Source: an uncultured Bdellovibrionales bacterium (GTDB lineage: Bacteria > Bdellovibrionota > FAC87 > UBA2466). Taken from it: a stretch of DNA of 48,159 nucleotides. The notes beneath the pieces are model-generated. The model was not told the origin of the DNA, did not search any database, and saw only the letters and a program-made list of their open reading frames with translations. A program made the translations under genes and the position numbers. Each line of letters opens with the position of its first letter. Position 1 is the stretch's first letter. The stretch spans positions 1 to 48,159 of the forward strand of contig CALCZU010000027.1 in assembly GCA_937903155.1 (NCBI GenBank), written 5' to 3'. Positions 33,067 through 40,881 of this stretch are shown here, one piece after another.

Positions 33067-33834
33067 TTATTTCTTCAGGTTGCTAGGCGAGTCAGCTCCG
33101 ATCAGACGACCGCGCAAAGGGACTACATTTCTTGCCGGCAACCCGCATCTGTCCTTCAAACAGCTATTAAACTGATCTGCGCATTTGATGAGGCAGGCTC
33201 TTTCCTGCGCCGACTTTTCCGCAAGATTGCTAGGTAGAGAATCTCCTGGTTTAGGATGACTTCCGCCGCGTCCCCAAACCTGACTACAGGGGTCGCTACA
33301 GATATTCATCACAGATAAACAGCCGTCCTCGCATTTATCTTTTCCGCCTTTAGCGGTCTCTTTGGTAATACTCACATCGAAAGCAGATACGATTTGGCGA
33401 AAATTCGTAGTATCCTCGTCGTAAGGACCCGAGATTTTGTCTGCAAGCAAATCCTCTCGTAATTTATTGATTTGTTCTAAATTTTTTAGCCATCCTTCCA
33501 ACTTAGTTCTCTTTTCGGAGTTGCTGCTGATCTGGATGGCCTCTTTTATGACTGCTACCGAAGAAAAATCTTTCGAGTATGGGCCTGTATCTAATTTTAA
33601 GTGCTTAAAAAAAGATTCCTCTGTCAACGAATTCAAACTTTTACAATCCTCGCGCGAGCAAAGTTTGAGACTCAGTTCCACGTTTGCCTCACATTGTCTT
33701 AAAGTAAATCCTTTATTCTCACTGCAAATAATGTACTTTTTTCCCGCTGTCGTATCGAAAAGTGTGACATATTTTGCCAAGACGGGAAGTGATAAAAATG
33801 ATAATGAAAAACCTATTAAATAAAAAATCCGCAT
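33067..33834 (-). CDS. Secreted protein with repeated CX3C pairs
   Basis: ATG 33834 behind GGGAG gives a signal peptide (MRIFYLIGFSLSFLSLPVLA, then K) and a 255-aa product; the longer frame to 33876 is not needed. I do not recognise a family. The N-terminal half has scattered Cys (ICSENKGFTLRQCEANVELSLKLCSREDC). The C-terminal half has two clusters: C-X3-C-X6-C-X3-C in KCEDGCLSVMNICSDPC, and C-X3-C-X6-C-X4-C in CLIKCADQFNSCLKDRC. Such spacing suits disulfide-linked alpha-hairpins in an oxidising compartment. It is probably periplasmic or secreted. Confidence 0.6.
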   Translation of the reverse strand: MRIFYLIGFSLSFLSLPVLAKYVTLFDTTAGKKYIICSENKGFTLRQCEANVELSLKLCSREDCKSLNSLTEESFFKHLKLDTGPYSKDFSSVAVIKEAIQISSNSEKRTKLEGWLKNLEQINKLREDLLADKISGPYDEDTTNFRQIVSAFDVSITKETAKGGKDKCEDGCLSVMNICSDPCSQVWGRGGSHPKPGDSLPSNLAEKSAQERACLIKCADQFNSCLKDRCGLPARNVVPLRGRLIGADSPSNLKK

Positions 33835-33990
33835 TCGTTCTCCCAATAAACTTTCAAAAGCAGCTGAATGTCGCAACTAGTTATAAGTGTCCCGAGTAGC
33901 ATAATCTTAAGTCCCCCAGCAAGGACATTGAATCTAATATCGAACTTTGTGTGGTAAAAGATAAAAAATGATTAGTGAAAAGATAGGGGG

Positions 33991-34092
33991 TTAGCGGATC
34001 GTAAATAAAGCTCCAAAAAAAATAAGCGAAACGAATACACCAGTAATAAGCGTTATTAGAATTTCTTTTTTAGAAAAGGGATGAGCCCACAT
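33991..34092 (-). CDS. Candidate 33-aa single-TM microprotein
   Basis: An ATG at 34092 opens a 33-codon frame closed by TAA at 33991-33993. The predicted peptide has a charged N-terminus (MWAHPFSKKE), a single hydrophobic helix (about residues 11-31) and a terminal Arg, a typical small membrane protein layout. There is no convincing Shine-Dalgarno site, which lowers confidence. It lies in the 370-base stretch 33835-34204, which otherwise shows no gene, and next to a toxin-antitoxin-like pair. It could be a small membrane toxin or chance. Confidence 0.35.
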   Translation of the reverse strand: MWAHPFSKKEILITLITGVFVSLIFFGALFTIR

Positions 34093-34204
34093 TCAAATAA
34101 TGCCGACGGCACCTATATTGTCTATTCCATTAGTGAAATTTTGAAATAAATACAAAACCTTATAGTTGGAATTATTCAAATTGCAGAATTCTGTAATTTT
34201 TGGT

Positions 34205-34513
34205 ATGATGCTTTTGGTGAATCGCCGAGAGTACAATATAGCCCCCATCACTGTTAACGGGCTAAGAATTTCTAAGGTTATCATCGACGAACACGTTGAA
34301 AAGCATCCTGATATCTCGGATGACTTGATTTTGGAACTGGTAGCGAAGCTAGATGGCGCAGACCAAGATCCTGACGACACGAAAACCCCGTTCGAATATT
34401 TCGCAACCTTGATCGACAACCAGGAAAAGCAGTATCGTGTGGTTTGGCTTCTTGAAGAGAATCAGATTTACGTTGGGGTCATTACCGTCTATCGAGACGA
34501 TAGGAGTGAATAA
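34205..34513 (+). CDS. Putative toxin-like protein of a toxin-antitoxin pair
   Basis: The product is about 102 aa from ATG 34205; a TTG at 34166 or GTG at 34217 is also possible and no strong ribosome-binding site decides. The sequence has ITVNGLRISKVIIDEHVEKHPDISDDLILELVAKLDG, then PFEYFATLIDNQEKQYRVVWLLEENQIYVGVITVYRDDR. The strand-rich ending (YRVVWLLEEN..IYVGVITVYR) resembles the short beta-sheet core of small RNase toxins, but I cannot name a family. It overlaps the XRE-type gene by 1 bp (TAATG), the common arrangement of toxin-first systems such as HigBA. Confidence 0.5.
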   Translation: MMLLVNRREYNIAPITVNGLRISKVIIDEHVEKHPDISDDLILELVAKLDGADQDPDDTKTPFEYFATLIDNQEKQYRVVWLLEENQIYVGVITVYRDDRSE

Positions 34514-34818
34514 TGGGATTTCCGGACAAGAAAGAGCTTGAAAGAGTTAGAAGGAAACTGGAAAAAATAGAGCCTGTTCGATTATTGCCGACATCGGCCT
34601 CTAAAGCGGACAAGCTCAAATTTGAGCTTTGTAGGCAATTTGTTGTTTTTCTCCGCGAGCACAGGATGTCCCAACTCGCACTAGCCAAACAACTGGGAAT
34701 CGAACCGGCTAGGCTAAACGAGATTGTAAAGTATCGTATCGATTTGTTCACCGTGGATCGCCTCCTCGATTACGCTGAAAGACTGAATCCAAAGTTGAAA
34801 CTCACAGTAGGGCAATAA
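34513..34818 (+). CDS. XRE-family helix-turn-helix protein, putative antitoxin
   Basis: The 101-aa protein has a C-terminal HTH (about 45-90), EHRMSQLALAKQLGIEPARLNEIVKYRIDLFTVDRLLDYAERL, in the style of HigA/COG5606 antitoxins. The N-terminal half (KKELERVRRKLEKIEPV) is charged and probably helical, suited to toxin binding or dimerisation. TAGGAG six bases upstream and the TAATG overlap couple it to the preceding gene. It probably represses its own operon. No palindromic operator was evident upstream. Confidence 0.65.
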   Translation: MGFPDKKELERVRRKLEKIEPVRLLPTSASKADKLKFELCRQFVVFLREHRMSQLALAKQLGIEPARLNEIVKYRIDLFTVDRLLDYAERLNPKLKLTVGQ

Positions 34819-35006
34819 GGCATCGGGCAAGATAAATTGTCATAACGTGCACCAATCTACCCCTTTCGATCTCGGATCGGAGTGAAAGTGGATCGGCAAG
34901 AAATTGTGGGTGCAAAGCGTTGTTCCAACAATTCGACGAACCTATCTTTGAAAGAGCCGGAGACTGGAAAGAAAATCCACGCCTCAATTGTTGCTGATTA
35001 AATCGC

Positions 35007-35597
35007 TTATTCGTGCGCTCGAAGAATCTCGTTAAATTTCAGATCGGTTCTACGAATGTAATGGCGGTTTAATATTTTTTTTGATTCTGATGACATTATG
35101 CTTGCATCAAAAAAGGAAATTGAACCACTTTTTCCTGGAGGGTATTGATAATTTGTTCTTCTAACATAATCTCCGTTTCCTCCCATGTGCTCATAAATGA
35201 GATTAGCGCCTGTTTTATCGTGTAACTTGAGGCCATTCCCGTTCAGCGTTGCTCTTTCGACATAGGCTTTTGCTTTTGCATCTAAGACAACTAATTGAAT
35301 GTCACCCCCGTCTCCTCCCTTTCCGCGCCCAAGCTGAGTATTACTTCCAGATCCACCGTGTGTTGCAATACGAAGCGAATGTTTGGGATCTATTTTTGTA
35401 ATTTCATAAGGGGAAGAAAGGTCTGATTTATCGTAAGCAAATGCGAGCAAATTGCCATCTTGAGAAAAACGCAGAAATACGATTCGATCCATTCCTCTAT
35501 TTCCGTCACCACCACCATATTTGGGCGTGGCCAATCCATGAATTGTAGTGATTGTAGGTAACTTCCAATAACGAGTATCTTCTCTAAGATCTAACAT
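35007..35597 (-). CDS. Orphan Gly-rich protein of unknown function
   Basis: I do not recognise this 196-aa protein. It has no signal peptide. It begins with a charged stretch (MLDLREDTRYWKLP), then a Gly-rich segment with YGGGDGNRGMDR. A middle part reads HGGSGSNTQLGRGKGGDGGDIQLVVLD, whose GGDGGD resembles Gly-rich loops of extracellular or ribosome-associated proteins without matching a full domain. The C-terminus is basic. An in-frame stop lies five codons before the start, so it is not a simple truncation. It sits in the accessory patch next to the decayed fragment. Confidence 0.45.
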   Translation of the reverse strand: MLDLREDTRYWKLPTITTIHGLATPKYGGGDGNRGMDRIVFLRFSQDGNLLAFAYDKSDLSSPYEITKIDPKHSLRIATHGGSGSNTQLGRGKGGDGGDIQLVVLDAKAKAYVERATLNGNGLKLHDKTGANLIYEHMGGNGDYVRRTNYQYPPGKSGSISFFDASIMSSESKKILNRHYIRRTDLKFNEILRAHE

Positions 35598-35650
35598 CGA
35601 AAATCTTTCTTAGAGCCACGCGTCGCCCTAACTTTTTACAATGTATTGTC

Positions 35651-35776
35651 TTACAAAAGCTTCGCCAGCTTGAATGTAGTCAGCGGCTTCTTGAGTTCCT
35701 CTGGCTCCTCGCCTTTGAACAGCGGTTCGCCTACTTTCCCGCTTTGCGCAACCTCATCTATAAAGAAAAGGGGAAC
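35651..35776 (-). pseudogene. Possible decayed coding fragment without a start codon
   Basis: A 41-codon minus-strand frame has coding-like content (PLFFIDEVAQSGKVGEPLF, then KGEEPEELKKPLTTFKLAKLL) and ends at TAA 35651-35653. It has no usable start: the frame is preceded by a stop, and no ATG, GTG or TTG lies near its beginning. It could be the 3' remnant of a deleted gene. I cannot name its parent. Confidence 0.25.
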
Positions 35777-35793
35777 TTACCAAAAAGTCCCCC
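35762..35793 (-). terminator. Rho-independent terminator after the M36-like peptidase gene
   Basis: On the minus strand GGGGACTT pairs with AAGT-T-CCCC (one bulge) and is followed by TTTTCTTT. It begins about 30 bases after the peptidase stop at 35824. Confidence 0.6.
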
Positions 35794-35823
35794 TAATCCA
35801 CCCCCAAATCGATTTTCTTAACG

Positions 35824-38091
35824 CTATTTCTTAGGATACACCCTTAAGTAGAAGCGTTTCTTTGCTTGTGGCTTGTTTTTCTCGCTGCTATTCCAAATTT
35901 GAACGTACGCAAAATCAACGCAGCTGTTGTCGGGGCGGTTGATTTCATCGCAAACTCCTTTGGCAGTGAGCGGGATCTTCACCGTGTCGTTTTCGCTCGC
36001 CAATTGATACGTCAAAGGTCCCTTCTCTTCGTCCACCCAGTGGATGGCACCCTGGAGCGGGCCTCCTTGTAAAACCACCTTCACTGTCACTGGAAATTTA
36101 AATTGGTATGTTGGACTGTTCTTCAACGAAACTTCAAGCGAGTAAGAGGCCGTTTCCGTTTCTGTCAGCGTGTGCTTAATCGGATTCCCTCGTGAACCGG
36201 GTCCTTTATCCGTCACAACCGTATCGCCGTTTTTTAAAGTGTAAAGCGCCGGTGTCTGGCCGTTGAAGACGAAGTTTCTGCCGTTCAATGCTTTCATCAC
36301 GAGATCTTTCAGCTCGCCGGCTTTGCGAACGTTTCCGTTCCCTAAAGAATCTGCGAAGAGCATGTGCTCGAACCAATCGCCTGCGGTGAGATGCGGATGA
36401 TTGCGAGTCAATCGCATCGCTTCCAAAGTGAGGTCTGCGACTTTGACCAGTCCAGGACGGCCGAACTTTGAAATCGCTCCGATTAAAAGGTCATTCATCG
36501 AGCCGCCGTAAGCTTCTCCGTCATCATGCACTTCATTTGTTAGTAAAAATCCGGTTTGATTGAAAATTCTTTCGTCCTCTTTACCGGGATAGCTGACCTG
36601 TCCCGCGAGATCGTTTAAGACGAGCTGAGCAACGAAGTCAGCCATACCTTCACTCAAACCCCCCGTATCGGCTAACTGGATGTAATCGCCCATGAGTCTA
36701 TCCATCACTCCATGGCCTAACTCGTGCCAGATGGTGGGATTGTGACGAGCAAAGTTCGTATTCTTCGCGGAATAGGTTGTGAAGTTAATGGTGTCATCCG
36801 TGTAAAATGCATTGTCTCGGTAGGAGATGTCCGGATTGTACAAAAAGGCGTTAAACGGACGAGTCGACAATTCGGGATCGGTAAAACCCATCGACTGCAA
36901 CGATTCGAATAACTGAGTGACAGCCCAGTAAACTTGAATCTCATCAAACCCGTCGTTAAAATAAGTTTCGGGATTGTGATCCGGAAGACGTCTCGCCACC
37001 CGATTCCAAGCTTCGTCATTTGAAGTCAGCGGTCGACCTAAGAAAGCAGAGAGTGGAATCACTTCTTCGTGATCCGGCTTCTCGGGCATGACTTGAGTCG
37101 TAAAAAGCATCTGACTCGAGATACCCGGTTTAAAAGTCAAATTTTGAAAGGCTTTAACGGCTTCGGGATACACGCTCACCGTTGCATATTTTCCCGAAAG
37201 CAAAAGGCCGTTTTGAAAATTATTGTCGGTATCTGGAAGTAAACCCACAAGTCTCTTCGCTTGCTCTTTCAAATAACTCGAAGCCCAGTAGCCTTTGCTT
37301 CTTCCCAACGCCGTTAATCCCAAGAGCGGATCAAACATATCATCTTGGTAGCGAACGGTTCTCAAAGGAGCGTAAGGATCCGATGCAGGTCGTTTCACTT
37401 TGGAGTGAAGATATCTCAACTCGCTGCTGATTCGGGGAAGAATGCCTTCTTTCCCTTCGACCTCTTCATAAATCGGAAAAACTTGCACAGGAATACTTGG
37501 AGCGTAGCTGCCTGAATCCGCTTGCGGAAACTCAGAGTAACTAGATTCTAAAATTTTCTTCGTTTGCAAAGAAATTTTTACGGTGTGAATTCCTCGTTTC
37601 CCTTTTGCCTTCGCGACTCGGACTAGGGTTCCTTTTTCCCAGTAGTCTTTCCAATCCAGATTTCTCATAAAGGAGTCGTCTGAATTCTTTTTAACGACCG
37701 AGCGAACAATTTTTGTAGTTTCTTGCGAAGACATTTCGGGAGCGGCGTCATCTAAGTCGACTTTGGGTGGCGCATCGACATTCACTTCTACCTGAATCAC
37801 ATCGCCTGTTTTCAGCGATGTCCAAATGCGAATCGATTGAGATCGAATCGGAACTCCGGCTGCCATCTGCTCATACATTGTGAAATGAGAATGCGCTAAG
37901 TTGCGATTTTCAAGCGGCATGAAATCTGTCGGCGATAAAGTGAGATTAGTTTTTTGTCTAACGACTTCTAGGATGTGTCCCAATTCCGGATTCTTATCTT
38001 CGGCTGCAGTCCATCTGAGAAACTGAGCATCTGCGAAGCTAATGTTTGCGTATCCTACTAACCCTATTAACAACCCCATGTTTATCTTCAT
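35824..38091 (-). CDS. Secreted metalloprotease, fungalysin (M36)-like
   Basis: The 755-aa protein has a signal peptide (about residues 1-20). An N-terminal FTP-type propeptide contains SHFTMYEQMAAGVPIRSQSIRIW. The catalytic domain holds the zinc site PTIWHELGHGVMDRL (HELGH), with the third ligand in GGLSEGMADFVAQL further on. This HExxH...E gluzincin layout with an FTP propeptide fits M36 (fungalysin), although thermolysin-like M4 remains possible. A C-terminal beta-rich extension (about 620-755) may be a binding domain. Such enzymes degrade extracellular matrix or prey proteins. It stands alone, with a terminator after it. Confidence 0.75.
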   Translation of the reverse strand: MKINMGLLIGLVGYANISFADAQFLRWTAAEDKNPELGHILEVVRQKTNLTLSPTDFMPLENRNLAHSHFTMYEQMAAGVPIRSQSIRIWTSLKTGDVIQVEVNVDAPPKVDLDDAAPEMSSQETTKIVRSVVKKNSDDSFMRNLDWKDYWEKGTLVRVAKAKGKRGIHTVKISLQTKKILESSYSEFPQADSGSYAPSIPVQVFPIYEEVEGKEGILPRISSELRYLHSKVKRPASDPYAPLRTVRYQDDMFDPLLGLTALGRSKGYWASSYLKEQAKRLVGLLPDTDNNFQNGLLLSGKYATVSVYPEAVKAFQNLTFKPGISSQMLFTTQVMPEKPDHEEVIPLSAFLGRPLTSNDEAWNRVARRLPDHNPETYFNDGFDEIQVYWAVTQLFESLQSMGFTDPELSTRPFNAFLYNPDISYRDNAFYTDDTINFTTYSAKNTNFARHNPTIWHELGHGVMDRLMGDYIQLADTGGLSEGMADFVAQLVLNDLAGQVSYPGKEDERIFNQTGFLLTNEVHDDGEAYGGSMNDLLIGAISKFGRPGLVKVADLTLEAMRLTRNHPHLTAGDWFEHMLFADSLGNGNVRKAGELKDLVMKALNGRNFVFNGQTPALYTLKNGDTVVTDKGPGSRGNPIKHTLTETETASYSLEVSLKNSPTYQFKFPVTVKVVLQGGPLQGAIHWVDEEKGPLTYQLASENDTVKIPLTAKGVCDEINRPDNSCVDFAYVQIWNSSEKNKPQAKKRFYLRVYPKK

Positions 38092-38163
38092 TTGATCTTT
38101 GTAACAGACAACAAATGATTAGCAACGCGGGACTTCTTAATAAAAGCATTACGTTAACAATGG

Positions 38164-39111
38164 TTAGCGAGTCGATTCTTTCTCAGCATAGTAGAGCGGT
38201 CTGTTTTTTACTTCGTCGTAAATCCGCGCGATGTATTCACCGATAATTCCTAAACAGAGGAGCTGCATTCCAAAACCGACAGACAATACGGTCATCATCG
38301 ACGCCCAACCGGGAATCGCTTGCGTCGTAAATAGTTTGACGGCGACAATCACAAAACCCGCAGTCATTCCAACCGTTGCGGAAGTGAGTCCTAAAATCGA
38401 AACCAATCGAATCGGTGTACTCGAAAACGAAATGAATGCTGTGACCGCTAAATTGACGAGACCGAAATAGCCAACTCGGGATGAACCATCTTTTCTTTCA
38501 TGCCGGTCGACTTGCACCGGAAAGATACTTCCCGACCCATAGGCGACGAGTCCCGGGAAATATCGATTTTTTTCGCTGAGCCCCCTTAAACGCTGCACAA
38601 TCGTCTTATCCAAAAGACAATGAGTTCCAAAACTAATCGGCGGTACGGTCCGCGCGAACTTGTGGAAAAAGAAATAAAACGTCTTAAACATCAACTGCGT
38701 CTTTTCACGGCGGCTTTTGCGTTCGGCGACGACGGTTTTTTCGCCCCGCTTCCAAGCTTCAAACATTTCCGGAATGACTTCGGGAGGGTCTTGAAGATCC
38801 GCATCCATCACCACACAGATATCTCCCTGAAAATGATCCAGCCCACACACGATTGCGGCCGTATGACCAAAGTTATGAAGGAGATTAACAAGTCTTAAAT
38901 CGGTGCGCTTTGTCGCAAGTGATTCTAAGGTGGCTCGAGTGCCGTCCGATGAGCCATCATTTACAAAAAGATAACTCACGACCGCCGCATCTTTTAGTTT
39001 TTCTTTCACCGCATCTAATCTTAAGAGCAGTTTAGGAATCGTCTCCTCTTCATTAAAGACAGGAAGCACAATTTGAAGCGCGGGAAGACTAGAATTTGTC
39101 ATATCAGACAT
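38164..39111 (-). CDS. Family 2 glycosyltransferase with C-terminal membrane helices (GtrB/ArnC-like)
   Basis: ATG 39111 gives 315 aa; a TTG at 39138 is a weaker alternative. The GT-A domain has QIVLPVFNEEETIPKLL, LFVNDGSSDGTRATL and the DADLQDPPEVIPEM motif that binds the nucleotide sugar and metal. Two membrane helices follow near residues 225-290. This is the pattern of polyprenyl-phosphate glycosyltransferases such as GtrB, ArnC or YfdH, which load a sugar onto undecaprenyl phosphate. Conserved GLHR/ERKSRREK-like basic residues follow the GT core. No flippase gene is adjacent. Confidence 0.85.
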   Translation of the reverse strand: MSDMTNSSLPALQIVLPVFNEEETIPKLLLRLDAVKEKLKDAAVVSYLFVNDGSSDGTRATLESLATKRTDLRLVNLLHNFGHTAAIVCGLDHFQGDICVVMDADLQDPPEVIPEMFEAWKRGEKTVVAERKSRREKTQLMFKTFYFFFHKFARTVPPISFGTHCLLDKTIVQRLRGLSEKNRYFPGLVAYGSGSIFPVQVDRHERKDGSSRVGYFGLVNLAVTAFISFSSTPIRLVSILGLTSATVGMTAGFVIVAVKLFTTQAIPGWASMMTVLSVGFGMQLLCLGIIGEYIARIYDEVKNRPLYYAEKESTR

Positions 39112-39171
39112 TCTAATTCTTAAATTTTTCGACAGCAACTTTACCCTGTGTCCGCACGCGTTATCGTCGAG

Positions 39172-39212
39172 AAATAAAAAAAGGCGAGCTCCGTTACCGA
39201 AGCCCGCCTTTC
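39172..39212 (-). terminator. Rho-independent terminator after the papain-like protease
   Basis: On the minus strand GGCGGGCTTCGG pairs with CGGAGCTCGCC (two mismatches, 4-nt loop) and runs into a TTTTTTTATTT tract. It begins about 20 bases after the protease stop at 39232. Confidence 0.85.
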
Positions 39213-39231
39213 ACATGAAAGACTGAATTTT

Positions 39232-40332
39232 TTACGGATTGCCTTGGAGCTTCACGCGAACCGAGCTTTCTGCTTGGCCGCAAGAATTCTTGGCAACGAT
39301 TTTGTAGATCGTGTCCTGAGAAGGAGACACGTAAATGAAATCTCCTTTTCCTTGAGAAGTTGCATCCACAAACCATTCGTAATCCACGCCACCTTCAGGT
39401 CTGACGCCGAGTCTGACTTCATCGCCTTTCGCGATGCTGATTTCAGCAGGCATTTTGACTTTAGGAGGTTGGCAAGGCATTGCAGACGTTGTGATGAAAG
39501 CCACTTCTTCGCCTAAGTTATCGCAACCGAGTTTCATCATTGCGTAACCTTTTTCAGATCCCGGTCTATCGCCGTCAGAACCCCAGCTTGTTCCCCAGCT
39601 GTTACGGATTTTGAAAACGACTTTACCGTTGACCGTTTTCCAACCGACTAACCCAATCGCGTGATTGGTTTGGCCTTTACCGCAAGTGGAGTAAACCGAA
39701 TCCGATTTGGAAGACATGCCTCCCCAACGATTCGTCGCGGAAACCGTGATCCAAGGAATCGTGTGGCTTTGATAAAGAGCGCACATGACTTCTTTTTCAG
39801 TCGGTCTACGATTGGCTTGTCCTACGTAGGTAAAAGAAGTTCCCTTTGTTTCTTTAGGAAGTCCCGCTTTACATTTTAAGTCCGAAGCTTTGTAAGGAAA
39901 ATTGGCTTCCGCCGTTTGGCCATTTTTGATTTGATAATCGAAATCTCTCAACAAACCTCCACTGCAACCGTAGTTTTTCTTATCGCAAGAAACCAGTTCT
40001 TGTTCAGAGAGGTCGAGAATTTTTCCGCCGGCAGCCGCGTACGCACTTTCGAGCGAAGCCGTTTGTGAAAATGCCCAGCAGCTTCCACAATTGCCTTGGT
40101 TCTTAATCGGAGGAACGACATTGAGATCTCTCAAGTCGAATTGCTCAGGTAATGTGCCGCAATCTGCGAGCATCACGTGAGTTTCGCCCAATCCTTGCAA
40201 GTTTTTCGGCTTATGAAGCAGACCTGTGTGGAACTGCTTTCCTTTGTTTTGAAAAATTGCCAGTTTTGCCATGGACGTTGAACTCATCACCGTCGCCATC
40301 ACGACGAGTGATAGAATCATTGTTTTAGTCAT
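39232..40332 (-). CDS. Secreted papain-family (C1) cysteine protease with Ig-like tail
   Basis: The 366-aa protein starts after a perfect AGGAGG and has a signal peptide (about residues 1-22). The catalytic core is complete: oxyanion Gln79 and nucleophile Cys85 in NQGNCGSCWAFS, the catalytic His in QTNHAIGLVGW and the Asn in IRNSWGTSWG, plus SEQELVSCD and YGCSGGLL. The pro-region is only about 35 residues, far shorter than the usual ERFNIN propeptide. A C-terminal segment (about 290-366, with YEWFVDATSQGKGDFIYVSPS) looks Ig- or PKD-like. It is probably exported to the outside or used against prey proteins (inference). Confidence 0.92.
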   Translation of the reverse strand: MTKTMILSLVVMATVMSSTSMAKLAIFQNKGKQFHTGLLHKPKNLQGLGETHVMLADCGTLPEQFDLRDLNVVPPIKNQGNCGSCWAFSQTASLESAYAAAGGKILDLSEQELVSCDKKNYGCSGGLLRDFDYQIKNGQTAEANFPYKASDLKCKAGLPKETKGTSFTYVGQANRRPTEKEVMCALYQSHTIPWITVSATNRWGGMSSKSDSVYSTCGKGQTNHAIGLVGWKTVNGKVVFKIRNSWGTSWGSDGDRPGSEKGYAMMKLGCDNLGEEVAFITTSAMPCQPPKVKMPAEISIAKGDEVRLGVRPEGGVDYEWFVDATSQGKGDFIYVSPSQDTIYKIVAKNSCGQAESSVRVKLQGNP

Positions 40333-40473
40333 CGAATCCTCCTAGTTTGTTACTATTGAACTCTTCGGAAGGAGACGGAAACTGAGTGATGCCCGAAAGG
40401 ATCTCGCGTTAACAAATGTGCGCCTCGTTTCTAAGATTATTTTTCTCGAGGAGGAATTATGTTTTTTCCGACA

Positions 40474-40881
40474 TTATTCGCAGAGCGTTTGAATGAAATT
40501 CACGACATCTTGTAAGGGACTTGCGGCGGTGAAAACTTCTTTGATGCCGATTTTTTTTAAAGCCGCGATATCTTCTTCCGGAATAATTCCGCCACCCATC
40601 ACCGGAATGTCCGAAGCATTTTTTTTCTTTAAGAGATCTAAGATATCCGGAAAAACTCTTTGATGAGCGCCAGACAAGATACTGACACAAATCACATCGA
40701 CATCTTCTTGAATCGCAGAGTTCACGATCATTTCAGGCGTTTGGTGAAGACCTGTGTAGATCACTTCCATCCCGGCATCCCGAAGCGCATGGGCTAAGAC
40801 CTTTGCACCCCGGTCATGCCCGTCCAGCCCCGGTTTTGCGACAAGGATTCGAATAGGCGTGGTTCGTTTAGTGAGGCTCAC
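40474..40881 (-). CDS. Stand-alone cobalamin-binding domain protein (methylmalonyl-CoA mutase C-terminal type)
   Basis: I place the start at GTG 40881 (135 aa), because the longer frame overlaps the preceding gene by 44 bp. The protein is the B12-binding Rossmann domain of methylmalonyl-CoA mutases: RILVAKPGLDGHDRGAKVLAHAL (the DxHxxG His coordinates cobalt), VSILSGAH and MGGGIIPEEDI. No catalytic TIM-barrel subunit is present in the window. It may pair with a separately encoded subunit, as in McmA1/A2 or other acyl-CoA mutases. It forms the end of an operon with hbd and an unknown gene. Confidence 0.85.
   Translation of the reverse strand: MSLTKRTTPIRILVAKPGLDGHDRGAKVLAHALRDAGMEVIYTGLHQTPEMIVNSAIQEDVDVICVSILSGAHQRVFPDILDLLKKKNASDIPVMGGGIIPEEDIAALKKIGIKEVFTAASPLQDVVNFIQTLCE

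Noticed and set aside
33067..33834. Mitochondrial twin CX9C-type assignment for the Cys-rich protein
   Set aside because: The spacing is CX3C-X6-CX3C, not CX9C, and the protein is exported from a bacterium, so no family link can be claimed.
38164..39111. Calling the GT2 enzyme ArnC specifically
   Set aside because: No other lipid A modification (arn) gene is nearby; only the general polyprenyl-phosphate transferase class is supported.
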